Of a DNA stretch of 40,569 nucleotides, positions 29,123 through 38,523 are shown in pieces (within the stretch, counting starts at the first letter, position 1; each line of letters opens with the position of its first letter). Origin of the DNA: Hyphomicrobiaceae bacterium. Its GTDB lineage: Bacteria; Pseudomonadota; Alphaproteobacteria; Rhizobiales; Hyphomicrobiaceae. The DNA lies in assembly GCA_002919265.1 (NCBI GenBank), contig PKEY01000025.1, positions 1 through 40,569 of the forward strand, written 5' to 3'. The notes below the pieces were generated by a model. That model was not told the DNA's origin. It did not search any database and worked only from the letters and a program-made list of their open reading frames with translations. The translations under genes and the position numbers were made by a program.

Positions 29123-29959
29123 ATGGCTGTCGCAAGCATCTCAAGTAACCGGCCGTTCGATCACCGCATATTTGCAGTCGAGCACCAGCGCCGTCGCGCA
29201 CGTTGGCGGTCGGCGGCGATAGCCGGCACGGTTACGTTGCTCGCAGCGATCTGCCTTTACAACATCCTGGTCATCGATACGGACTGGGAGCGAATGGGGT
29301 CATTGGGCGAAGTCCTGACGTCTATCGGCCGCTTCCTGGCTGTCGATTTCGAGCTGATTCCGCATCTCGTCGAGCCCATCATCGAAACGCTGATGATGTC
29401 GGCGCTGGGCACGGCGCTCGGTGCGATTCTTTGCATTCCCGTGATTTGGCTTGGTGCCCTCAACATCACGCCCTCGCGGTGGATCGGCTATCCGATCGGC
29501 CGCATGATGATGACGCTCAGCCGCTCAATCCATGAAATCGTCTGGGCGTTGGTTTTCGTGTCGGCGGTCGGGTTGGGTTCGCTTGCCGGTATTCTCGCAC
29601 TGGCGATGCGGTCCATTGGCTTCATCGCGAAAATCATCGCCGAGGCGATCGAAAACGTTGACCCGAAGCCGATCGAGGCCATTCGCGCGGTGGGTGGAAA
29701 CCGCCTGCAGGTGCTGCGCTACGGCATCGTTCCGCAGGTGCTGCCAGTGGCTATCGGCGTCATCATCTTTGAGTGGGACATCAATATCCGCCGGTCGGCC
29801 GTCATGGGCCTGGTCGGGGCAGGCGGGCTCGGTCTCACATTCCACCGGCAAATGGTCATGTTCAACTACCCGGGCGTGACGACGGTCATCTTGGCCATTC
29901 TGCTGCTCATCATACTGGGCGAAGCGCTGTCGTATTACGCCCGCAAGGCGGTGATTTAA
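29123..29959 (+). CDS. phnE: Phosphonate ABC transporter permease, first copy
   Basis: This is a 278-residue inner-membrane permease of the PhnE family with about five to six helices. The cytoplasmic coupling loop (EAA motif) reads PIEAIRAVGGNRLQVLRYG followed by IVPQVLP near residues 187-213. GLVGAGGLGLTFHRQM in the C-terminal half is also typical. It begins two bases after phnC and is followed after four bases by a second, related permease gene; the pair probably forms a heterodimeric channel. The N-terminus (about 35 residues) is basic and cytoplasmic. Confidence 0.92.
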   Translation: MAVASISSNRPFDHRIFAVEHQRRRARWRSAAIAGTVTLLAAICLYNILVIDTDWERMGSLGEVLTSIGRFLAVDFELIPHLVEPIIETLMMSALGTALGAILCIPVIWLGALNITPSRWIGYPIGRMMMTLSRSIHEIVWALVFVSAVGLGSLAGILALAMRSIGFIAKIIAEAIENVDPKPIEAIRAVGGNRLQVLRYGIVPQVLPVAIGVIIFEWDINIRRSAVMGLVGAGGLGLTFHRQMVMFNYPGVTTVILAILLLIILGEALSYYARKAVI

Positions 29960-29963
29960 AGAT

Positions 29964-30815
29964 ATGCAGTACATGGCGACACACCGACCAGGTGGCGGCC
30001 AGCCGGTGGAACGGCGGAAGTGGTCGCGATTTCGTTATCCGGACACGCTCATCAGCTTCGGCGTCCAACTCGGCGTGCTCGTCTTCCTTGGCGTTTCGTT
30101 GGTTTACATGGACGTCCGCCTCGAGCGTCTGCTGGAGTTCGGTCAGCGGTTCGTCGCTCTCATCGCCGATCGCTACTACCCGCCAGAGCTAAGCCTCTTA
30201 AGCGAGGCACGCTATCTGCAGGCTATCCTTGACACCATGCAGATGGCCTACCTGGGTACGCTGTTCGGCTTGCTCCTTGCCGCACCGCTGGCGTGGTTCG
30301 CCTCGTTCAACATGACGCCGAACAGGCGCTTTCTCTACCCGTTCGGTCGGCTCGCCATTATGGGCTGCCGCGCGGTGCACGAGATGATCTGGACGATCCT
30401 TCTCGTCAGCATCCTCGGCTTTGGCATGCTGGCTGGTGCACTGGCTCTCACACTCTTTTGCATCGGCTTTGCCGGCAAGCTGATGTCTGAAGAGATCGAA
30501 GCCATTGACAAGGGCCAGGTGGAAGCCATTCGGGCCACAGGAGCAAATGAGCTGCAGGTTTTCGCCTACGCCGTGCTGCCACAGGTGCGCGTCGCGTGGA
30601 CAGGAATCGCTATCTACACATGGGACGTGGCATTCCGTGCAGCGACCGTCGTCGGATTTTTTGGGGCGGGCGGCATGGGTTGGTATTTGCAGCGATACGT
30701 TCAGCAGCTGGAGAGCCAGCGCGTGGCGGCGGTCCTCATCTCCATAGTACTCCTAGTGACAGTCTCCGAGGTCGTCTCGGCCTGGGCCCGGGCGCGTGTT
30801 GCTCAGGCGAAATAG
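29964..30815 (+). CDS. phnE: Phosphonate ABC transporter permease, second copy
   Basis: This 283-residue PhnE-family permease is a diverged paralogue of its neighbour. The coupling loop is QVEAIRATGANELQVFAYA followed by VLPQV, and it shares GFFGAGGMGWYLQRYVQQLE in the C-terminal half. It begins four bases after the first permease stop. An ATG at 29973 (MATHRPGG) could be the true start, nine bases later. Two permease genes after phnC are a known variant of this transporter. It is the last gene of the cluster seen; no gene for C-P bond cleavage follows within the window. Confidence 0.92.
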   Translation: MQYMATHRPGGGQPVERRKWSRFRYPDTLISFGVQLGVLVFLGVSLVYMDVRLERLLEFGQRFVALIADRYYPPELSLLSEARYLQAILDTMQMAYLGTLFGLLLAAPLAWFASFNMTPNRRFLYPFGRLAIMGCRAVHEMIWTILLVSILGFGMLAGALALTLFCIGFAGKLMSEEIEAIDKGQVEAIRATGANELQVFAYAVLPQVRVAWTGIAIYTWDVAFRAATVVGFFGAGGMGWYLQRYVQQLESQRVAAVLISIVLLVTVSEVVSAWARARVAQAK

Positions 30816-30998
30816 AGCCGATCGCCACAACGCAGAGCCTGACAGCTTTGGTGCGACTGGCCGACGAGTAGCAGCGCTCTACGTTACTGCGCCGCCCCTC
30901 GTCTGCTTGCTCGCGTCATTCTGTTCCCGGCCCTCTTGGGGCGCGGAACCTCTGTTTTGAGGCCTCGTTAACAGGCCACCCAAAATGGAGGTCACCAC

Positions 30999-31334
30999 AT
31001 GCGGAAGTGGACAATGGGTTTGCTGGCCCTTGCTGGCTCAGCACTAGTTCTTACCCCAGGCGCGATGGCGCAGAGCGAGTGGGGGAACGATTATTCGAAT
31101 TGGATCTGGAATGATTATGAGGCGGGCACGTACTACACGCCGCCAGTGGTGATCGTGCCCGCTCCACCGCCCGCGGCCATGGCGCCGGCACCGGGCATGT
31201 ACTACTTCAGCCCCCCGGCTGCAGCGCCTCAGGCACAAACATCCACCGAGCGGTCGGGCGGACCTGGCCAATGCGGCACTTACATGTATTGGTCAACGTC
31301 CCAAGGCCGCTGCGTAGACGCTCGGGACAAGTAA
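30999..31334 (+). CDS. Small secreted protein rich in Pro, Tyr and Ala (unknown function)
   Basis: This 111-residue protein is not recognised as a named family. A signal peptide is clear (MRKWTMGLLALAGSALVL, cleavage near GAMA-QSE at about residue 24). The mature part has an aromatic start (SEWGNDYSNWIWNDYEAG), a Pro/Ala-rich middle (VVIVPAPPPAAMAPAPG) and two cysteines near the end (GQCGTYMYW, GRCVDARDK) that could form a disulfide. TGGAGG lies close before the ATG. It is likely periplasmic or cell-surface; such short proteins are common and poorly studied in Hyphomicrobiales. A perfect 10-bp hairpin follows it. Confidence 0.8.
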   Translation: MRKWTMGLLALAGSALVLTPGAMAQSEWGNDYSNWIWNDYEAGTYYTPPVVIVPAPPPAAMAPAPGMYYFSPPAAAPQAQTSTERSGGPGQCGTYMYWSTSQGRCVDARDK

Positions 31335-31351
31335 GCTGAACAATCGACAAC

Positions 31352-31387
31352 GAGGCGGCGCAGGAGATGGTTGGCCGGCGCCGCCTC
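31352..31387. terminator. Terminator hairpin in convergent gap
   Basis: GAGGCGGCGC (31352-31361) pairs perfectly with GCGCCGCCTC (31378-31387) around a 16-base loop; AGCTTTG follows. It lies between the stop of the secreted protein gene (31334) and that of the minus-strand membrane protein (31396), so it may serve both. T-runs are weak. Confidence 0.6.
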
Positions 31388-31395
31388 AGCTTTGA

Positions 31396-31578
31396 TCAAG
31401 TCCCGAACTTTATCATCGCCCACAACATGGCGATCAGCACGGCGATCACGAAGATAGCCGTTAGCGCAAGTGAGCCTTTGCGTGACCGCGAACGGCCCAC
31501 CTTCGACTGGATACGTGATCTGGCCATCCGCGATGCGGCGGAAACCGCCATTGCATCGTCCTTGTAGTTCTCGCCCAC
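31396..31578 (-). CDS. Small membrane protein (unknown function)
   Basis: This is a 60-residue protein with a basic N-terminal half (SRMARSRIQSKVGRSRSRKG) and a single C-terminal transmembrane helix (SLALTAIFVIAVLIAMLWAMI, about residues 36-56), a tail-anchored layout. I do not recognise a family. The start is GTG at 31578 (minus), preceded by AAAAGGGGG as ribosome-binding site. It lies 30 bases downstream of the glyoxalase gene on the same strand, which supports a real cotranscribed gene. Short size keeps confidence moderate. Confidence 0.6.
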   Translation of the reverse strand: MGENYKDDAMAVSAASRMARSRIQSKVGRSRSRKGSLALTAIFVIAVLIAMLWAMIKFGT

Positions 31579-31608
31579 TTACGCCCCCTTTTGTGGTTCA
31601 GGCGCCGA

Positions 31609-32049
31609 TCACCAGGTTCCTGTATTGGGCATGGAGGCCCAAGGCTCTTGGACGGGCTTCGCCTCACCCTTCTGGAGCAGCTCGATCGAAATGTTGTCAG
31701 GCGAGCGAATAAACGCCATACGGCCGTCCCTTGGCGGCCGGTTGATCGTCACGCCAGCCTTCATCAGCCGTTCGCACGTCTCGTAGATGTCGTCGACCTC
31801 GTAGGCCAGGTGGCCGAAGTTGCGGCCTGAGCCGTACTCTTCCGGATCCCAGTTATAGGTGAGCTCCAGAAGCGGCGCCCGCTCGCTGGCGGCGCGCTCC
31901 TTGTCACCTGGCGCCGCGAGGAAGATGAGGGTGTAGCGGCCAGCCTCGTTCTCGACCCGCCGGACCTCTTCGAGACCAAGCTTGTTGCAGTAGAAGTCCA
32001 AGCTCTGCTCGATGTTGCTAATTCGCACCATTGTATGGAGATAACGCAT
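31609..32049 (-). CDS. gloA: Lactoylglutathione lyase (glyoxalase I)
   Basis: This enzyme converts the methylglyoxal-glutathione hemithioacetal to S-lactoylglutathione, a detoxification step. The 146-residue VOC protein has the four metal ligands H5, E62 (LLELTYNW), H80 (FGHLAYEV) and E123 (ISIELLQ), matching E. coli GloA H5, E56, H74 and E122. [17 protein letters not shown] is a family hallmark. GGAGG stands 6 bases before the ATG. It is followed on the same strand by the small tail-anchored protein gene. The C-terminal extension after residue 128 ([16 protein letters not shown]) is slightly longer than in E. coli. Confidence 0.93.
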   Translation of the reverse strand: MRYLHTMVRISNIEQSLDFYCNKLGLEEVRRVENEAGRYTLIFLAAPGDKERAASERAPLLELTYNWDPEEYGSGRNFGHLAYEVDDIYETCERLMKAGVTINRPPRDGRMAFIRSPDNISIELLQKGEAKPVQEPWASMPNTGTW

Positions 32050-32268
32050 GTCGCCTCCAAGGCTGGATCGAAGTTGCTCACAGTGACATACGCCCCGACG
32101 AGAGCTCGCACAAGCCTGTCCTGACGAGACTTTCTACGCTGTCAAGAATCGATTTGGCGCATTTTTCCAGCGCGCGGCCGTCGCAACAGCGGAGCGTCTG
32201 GGGATCATCGGTGGACGAACTGTCGAGATGGCATTCGGCCAAGATGCCGAAACTCCTGCCTTTCCAAG

Positions 32269-32300
32269 CGAATCATACGCGAATCAGTTGCGATGATTCG
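32269..32300. promoter_or_regulatory. Triple CGAATCA repeat (candidate operator)
   Basis: CGAATCA occurs at 32269-32275 and 32280-32286 (11 bases apart, one helical turn) and in inverted form TGATTCG at 32294-32300. The cluster sits directly before or over the start of the 32293-32595 reading frame, as a repressor or activator site would. The cognate regulator is unknown. Confidence 0.4.
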
Positions 32301-32595
32301 TGCGGAAGGAGTCATGCACAGCGCGCATTTCGGGCCGTATCTGGGCGGAAGACTCACAGGGAAAACGTTTGGATTGGTGCTCCGTCGTGAGCCTGATTTA
32401 TCGAGAAAAATCCTAGAATTATCGGCTCTCTGTGAACGGATGTGTGAGCTTTCTGTCCCCGACCGAGTGTTAATGACTGGTAAAATCCTTATGGCTCTGG
32501 GTGGCAGCAGTGGTACATTTCACGACGCCTGCAGGGTGGGTCGGCGGAGAGGGCCTCTGACGCGAATCGCCGGAGCAGGCACGAACATAAAGTAA
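32293..32595 (+). CDS. Hypothetical protein (uncertain)
   Basis: This 100-residue frame is not recognised. It starts at ATG 32293, with ATG 32314 (MHSAHFGPYLGG, 93 residues) as alternative; GGAAGGAG lies only two bases before the latter, which is too close to be ideal. The middle (RREPDLSRKILELSALCERMCELSVPD, quoted as residues about 31-57) is compatible with helices. The stretch has visibly more A and T than its neighbours. It ends 28 bases before the cold-shock gene and could be its leader gene, or the region may be a long untranslated leader. Confidence is low because neither family nor ribosome-binding site supports it. Confidence 0.35.
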   Translation: MIRAEGVMHSAHFGPYLGGRLTGKTFGLVLRREPDLSRKILELSALCERMCELSVPDRVLMTGKILMALGGSSGTFHDACRVGRRRGPLTRIAGAGTNIK

Positions 32596-32623
32596 CGTAA
32601 ACCCAAGTAGCGGGGTGTGCTAA

Positions 32624-33244
32624 ATGGGGGATTCCAAACTACCTCCCGATCATTCGGAGACGACACAGGCACTGGAAAGCAGCGGCGCTTTCAAGCATGT
32701 TCAGTCCCCGGATGAGATTGGTGGTCTCGATGTCTTCGAGGTCGCCGGGTACATCAAGTGGTTCGATGCATCCAAGGGGTACGGATTCATCGTTCCGGAC
32801 AATGGCCATGCGGACGTGCTGCTGCACGTCACCTGTCTGAGGGCTGGCGGCTATCAAACGGCGTACGAGGGGGCCCGGGTCGTTTGCCAGGTGTTGCGCC
32901 GTCCGAAAGGGCTGCAGGCCTTCCGCATTCTCAGCATGGACGAGAGCACGGCGATCCATCCCTCGCAGCTCCCCCAGCGGACCCATGTCGTGGTGCAGCC
33001 GGAGAGCGACTGGGAGCGGGCCATGGTGAAGTGGTTCAACCGGGTGCGCGGCTTCGGTTTCTTGACGCGCGGCGAAGGTACGCCTGATATCTTCGTGCAC
33101 ATGGAGACGCTGCGCCGGTTCGGTTTCACCGAGCTTCGGCCTGGGCAGATCGTACAGGTGCGTTGGGGTCATGGAGCGAAGGGCTGTATGGCAGCTGAAC
33201 TGCGTCCGGACGGGCCTCCGTCAGGTCTGCCGTCGCAGCACTGA
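32624..33244 (+). CDS. Protein with two cold-shock domains
   Basis: This 206-residue protein has two cold-shock domains, which bind single-stranded RNA or DNA. Domain 1 (about 40-108) has RNP1-like KGYGFIV and RNP2-like VLLHVT; domain 2 (about 132-193) has RGFGFLT and IFVHME. Domain 1 has Leu where CspA has Phe in RNP2. A 38-residue polar N-terminus and a short linker complete it. Tandem CSD proteins of about 200 residues are common in Hyphomicrobiales and are usually annotated as cold-shock proteins; cold induction is not shown. A hairpin including the stop codon (33241-33261) and a stronger one (33283-33303) follow. Confidence 0.92.
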   Translation: MGDSKLPPDHSETTQALESSGAFKHVQSPDEIGGLDVFEVAGYIKWFDASKGYGFIVPDNGHADVLLHVTCLRAGGYQTAYEGARVVCQVLRRPKGLQAFRILSMDESTAIHPSQLPQRTHVVVQPESDWERAMVKWFNRVRGFGFLTRGEGTPDIFVHMETLRRFGFTELRPGQIVQVRWGHGAKGCMAAELRPDGPPSGLPSQH

Positions 33245-33248
33245 GAGG

Positions 33249-33752
33249 TTGCCAATCTCAGCAACGTGCGCCATTGCGAACAGGGCCGCCCTCCGGGCGG
33301 TCCTCGTTTGTTTGTTGTCAATGGTGTTCGCGATGCTCGTCGCTGTTCCTCCGCTCGACGCCAAGATGCGCCGGGATATACTCACGCTGGTGACGGCGAG
33401 TGGGGAGCACAGGATCGAGATCGAGGTGGCGGAGACGCTTCAGGAGAAGGCTGTCGGGCTCATGTTCCGCCGCAGCGTTCCCCCGGGCACGGGGATGCTG
33501 TTTCCCTATCCCTCGCCGCAGGAAGTGACGATGTGGATGCGGAACACATACGTGCCGCTCGACATGATCTTCATCCGCGCGGACGGCGTGATTCATCGCA
33601 TCGAGGAGCGCACCGAGCCCTTTTCAGAGCGCACGATCGCATCGCAAGGGCCTGTGACCGCCGTGCTTGAGATCGCAGGCGGCGAGGCTAGCCGCCTTGG
33701 CCTGAAACCAGGCGACCGGGTCATTCACCCCCACTTCGGAACGGGTAAGTAA
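33249..33752 (+). CDS. DUF192 family secreted protein
   Basis: The protein has the DUF192 core: EVAETLQEKAVGLMFRR, PPGTGMLFPYP, MWMRNTYVPLDMIFI and a final GLKPGDRVIHP. Its function is unknown. The start is uncertain. TTG 33249 gives 167 residues with a plausible signal peptide (two Arg before LVCLLSMVFAMLVAVPPLDA). ATG 33321 gives a hydrophobic start without positive charge. An in-frame ATG at 33171 lies inside the cold-shock gene. A GC-rich hairpin followed by TCGTTTGTTTGTTG overlaps the proposed signal-peptide codons. Family members are normally exported, which favours the longer form. Confidence 0.8.
   Translation: MPISATCAIANRAALRAVLVCLLSMVFAMLVAVPPLDAKMRRDILTLVTASGEHRIEIEVAETLQEKAVGLMFRRSVPPGTGMLFPYPSPQEVTMWMRNTYVPLDMIFIRADGVIHRIEERTEPFSERTIASQGPVTAVLEIAGGEASRLGLKPGDRVIHPHFGTGK
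33283..33317 (+). terminator. Terminator-like hairpin after the cold-shock gene
   Basis: GGGCCGCCC (33283-33291) pairs with GGGCGGTCC (33295-33303), one pair being G-U, with a three-base loop and a T-rich tail (TCGTTTGTTTGTTG). It could end the cold-shock transcript, yet it lies within the probable N-terminal codons of the DUF192 gene, so it may only attenuate it. Confidence 0.45.
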
Positions 33753-33806
33753 ATCACGCGTAGCCGCGCATTGACCGCAGCGCGCTCACGTGCGCGGTTG
33801 CCTTAG

Positions 33807-34034
33807 CTACTTCGCCAGACTGAGGCCCCAGGCCCATACGCACAGATAGGCGAGCAATCCTCCTACGGCCCAAAGCACGCCCGTTGAAGTATCACTATGG
33901 CCAATGCCCCACATCAACGCGGCGACGGACAGCACCCCAGCTCCGACAAGAAGAAGGGCGTAGATCAGCTGGAACGGGCTCGCAGCGATCTCGCGTGGGG
34001 CCTCAGCTGTCGCAGTTTGCGTCTCATGAGCCAT
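33807..34034 (-). CDS. Small two-helix membrane protein (unknown function)
   Basis: This 75-residue protein has a polar N-terminus (MAHETQTATAEAPREIAASP) and two transmembrane helices (about 22-42 and 50-70) separated by GIGHSDTSTG. I know no family. ATG at 34034 (minus) is preceded by AGGAGGTGG at five bases, an excellent ribosome-binding site, so I reject a start further upstream at 34109. It converges with the DUF192 gene and diverges from the DNA glycosylase gene. Confidence 0.75.
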   Translation of the reverse strand: MAHETQTATAEAPREIAASPFQLIYALLLVGAGVLSVAALMWGIGHSDTSTGVLWAVGGLLAYLCVWAWGLSLAK

Positions 34035-34202
34035 TTGCCACCTCCTGCGTGGACTGCGTTTGGACGTCCTTATTGGTCGCGGACAGGCTGCGCACTCATA
34101 TTCCCGCAACCCAGGGTTATAATAACGCCGAATCGCACAATTTGGCTGCGCCGGCGAGAATGTGCCGCGCGTTGCGGCTTCACGAGATGGGCGGAAAGGT
34201 GA

Positions 34203-34718
34203 ATGGAGCTACTTCCCGATCTGCTCGCGCCTGACCTGGACGTTGTTTTCGTCGGCACCGCAGCTGGGCGGACCTCGGCGAAGATCGGGGCGTACTACGC
34301 CCATCCCGGCAATCGGTTCTGGCGCGCCTTGTATGAGGTTGGATTGACCCCACGCCTCTACAATCCGAAGGAGTTCAGGCGGCTGCTGGACCACAGAATT
34401 GGCCTTACTGACCTTTGCAAGATTGCGGCAGGGATGGACGCAGAAATCCAGTCGGAGCACTATGACCGCGTTCGCTTCAGAATACAGCTGGAAGAATTCA
34501 AGCCCCGTTCCGTAGCATTCACGAGCAAGCGCGCGGCGAGCATCTGGCTGCAAAACCCCACCGACCGGATTGACTACGGGCTGCAACAGCGATCGACGGA
34601 GGGTCCCGCCGTCTTCGTCCTGCCTTCTCCTTCAGGAGCCGCTTCCAGCTATTGGTCGATTGAGCCGTGGCAACGCCTGGCCGAGTGGGTCGCACACACG
34701 CGGGAGAAAGCCGCCTGA
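34203..34718 (+). CDS. Mug/TDG-like mismatch-specific DNA glycosylase
   Basis: This is a 171-residue member of the uracil-DNA glycosylase superfamily, related to E. coli Mug, which removes uracil or damaged bases from mismatches. Motif A reads VVFVGTAAGRTSAK then YYAHPGNRFW; motif B reads LPSPSGA. In E. coli Mug the first motif is GINPG, with Asn18 activating water; here the corresponding position is Ala (GTAAG). GLTDLCK in the middle offers a conserved acidic residue. The same GTAAG variant is, from memory, widespread in alphaproteobacteria, so it is probably a working subfamily with another catalytic residue. Stop codons of this and the convergent membrane gene lie only eight bases apart. 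Confidence 0.85.
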   Translation: MELLPDLLAPDLDVVFVGTAAGRTSAKIGAYYAHPGNRFWRALYEVGLTPRLYNPKEFRRLLDHRIGLTDLCKIAAGMDAEIQSEHYDRVRFRIQLEEFKPRSVAFTSKRAASIWLQNPTDRIDYGLQQRSTEGPAVFVLPSPSGAASSYWSIEPWQRLAEWVAHTREKAA

Positions 34719-34738
34719 GCCGACTTTCAATCGGCGGC
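34710..34738. terminator. Shared hairpin across two convergent stop codons
   Basis: GCCGCC (34710-34715) pairs with GGCGGC (34733-34738); an alternative inner stem CCGA/TCGG exists. The stem-loop covers the stop codons of both convergent genes (34716-34718 and 34727-34729). It could end transcription in both directions; no T-run is present. Confidence 0.4.
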
Positions 34739-35521
34739 CTTGACGCTCTCCGGTTCGGCTGGTCGACGTCGCTGCGAGAAGAAGATCAAAAGACTGCTGA
34801 TCAGGAGAGCTGCAAGCGTCGCAAGCACAAATGACCAGACAAGGCCGATGCTCTCGGCCATGCTGCCCACCACCAGGAAGAAGGCGACGAACGAAAGGAG
34901 CGACAGCGAAACGCCACGCGCGAGCTGAACAGCAGCCCGCCAGCCCCATTGGGCGTGGGTGAAGGTTGCAACGATGGTCAGGATCACCGGATAGGTCGCG
35001 ACGATACCGCTCAACTCCGGGCCAAGATGGTCTGCGGAAAACGTGATGAAGGCGACGAGCATCGCCGTGCCCAGCATGCGCGCCGGAATATCCCACCACG
35101 GCAGAACACGAAGGCCGCCGGCATCCTTCACGCGCGGCGTAATCAGAAAGGCGAGGAGCAAGCTGGCTGCGGCGCTCATCGCCGCAACCCATAGGGACAG
35201 GCCCAGCTTACTGGTGGCGTAGCCCGTCACCATGTAGGTCAGCGCCGCGCAGGAAAGGCAGATGAACCAGGGAGCATGCTTGGCCACGTAGGCGAAGACG
35301 GCAATGTAGGCGCCGATGCAAATCGTTCCGACCAGGACACCCACGGCGACGTCGGCCGCATAGGCCTCGCCTCTTTCGAGGCCCAGGAAGTAGAGGATCG
35401 GCCCGGTCATCCATGGAAGCCCCATCACGAGCCCACCGATCGTCGGACCCCACCGACGCGCGGCGAGGCTCATCAGCGCCACGAGGACCGGAGTGATGGT
35501 GATTTTCAGCAGGAAAAGCAT
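34727..35521 (-). CDS. Integral membrane protein with internal duplication (unknown function)
   Basis: This 264-residue protein has about eight transmembrane helices in two halves that resemble one another. Half 1 has RRWGPTIGGLVMGLPWMTGP and half 2 has DHLGPELSGIVATYPVILT, each followed about ten residues on by a Gly near a basic or aromatic residue. The shared pattern GPxxxGxxxxxP suggests an ancestral gene duplication as in many small transporters. I cannot name the family or substrate. Start ATG 35521 (minus) precedes MLFLLKITITP. The C-terminus is a basic and acidic cytoplasmic tail. Confidence 0.8.
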   Translation of the reverse strand: MLFLLKITITPVLVALMSLAARRWGPTIGGLVMGLPWMTGPILYFLGLERGEAYAADVAVGVLVGTICIGAYIAVFAYVAKHAPWFICLSCAALTYMVTGYATSKLGLSLWVAAMSAAASLLLAFLITPRVKDAGGLRVLPWWDIPARMLGTAMLVAFITFSADHLGPELSGIVATYPVILTIVATFTHAQWGWRAAVQLARGVSLSLLSFVAFFLVVGSMAESIGLVWSFVLATLAALLISSLLIFFSQRRRPAEPESVKAAD

Positions 35522-35729
35522 CTCGCGAGGATCAGCGCGCCAGGTTTAACGTGTGGCAGGGTGAGATCGACAACAGCCAAGGAAAGCCGGGACTAGCTGC
35601 CTTCAACTGATGCAGGGGTTGCAACGCTCGGATTGAGAAGAAGGCCCAACCCTGGGACCCCCGTCAACCCACGGTGCCGCGGAGCAGGTCTGCCGAATAT
35701 CGCGCAGCCAACGCGTTTCAGAACCGGCC

Positions 35730-36167
35730 CTATTGGGAAAGCGCGCTTTGGATCTTCTCCATCATGTAGCGCCACTTGGCCTGCTGCGCCTCCACCAACC
35801 CGGCCATTGATTCGCGCACTTCCACAAGCATGCTGCAGTCGGGGACGACGGCTGCTGCGCCTTCCTCGCCCAGGCTGCCGATGCGCGCCAGATAATCCGC
35901 GGTCTGCTGGTCATATTCCGCGATCTGCTCATCCTGCACGAACGGGACCGCCTCGCGCATGAAGGTGTCGTGATCCCAGCCCCGCTTTTCCTTGAGCTGG
36001 CGCAGGAGGGCCTGGAAGGCGGGCTTATGCTTCGCGTTGAGGTCGTTCAGCGCAGCAGCGGCTTCATCGACAACGGCTTCGAAATCCGCCTTCGTGCAGG
36101 ACTCTTGCGCGAAAACGGGCGCACTCGCGCCAAGCGAGAACAACATGATCGCAACCGAACGCCACAT
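35730..36167 (-). CDS. Secreted hypothetical protein
   Basis: This is a 145-residue protein with a signal peptide (MWRSVAIMLFSLGASAPVFA, cleavage before QES) and a mostly helical, charged mature part. Two cysteines are present (ESCTKADF and PDCSMLVE), which could form a disulfide. The family is unknown to me. The start ATG at 36167 (minus) is chosen because it begins the signal peptide. It lies downstream of parC on the same strand with 103 bases between them. The 208 bases between its end and the next membrane gene show nothing I can identify. Confidence 0.7.
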   Translation of the reverse strand: MWRSVAIMLFSLGASAPVFAQESCTKADFEAVVDEAAAALNDLNAKHKPAFQALLRQLKEKRGWDHDTFMREAVPFVQDEQIAEYDQQTADYLARIGSLGEEGAAAVVPDCSMLVEVRESMAGLVEAQQAKWRYMMEKIQSALSQ

Positions 36168-36270
36168 TGGCTGAACGTCCCCGTCGCCCGTGAGCAGAGT
36201 CTACCCATTGCTCAGGCCATAGCGAATCGCAAGTGCGCAGGCGACACGCATTTCGCTAGATGGTTGCGTG

Positions 36271-38523
<2,253 letters not shown>

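Noticed and set aside
34118..34123. TATAAT between the two-helix protein and the DNA glycosylase gene
   Set aside because: A good -10 hexamer, but no recognisable -35 at proper distance in either direction, so I do not call a promoter.
35276..35596. A 106-codon + strand frame inside the membrane protein gene
   Set aside because: It is the antisense of a hydrophobic protein and has no own signals.
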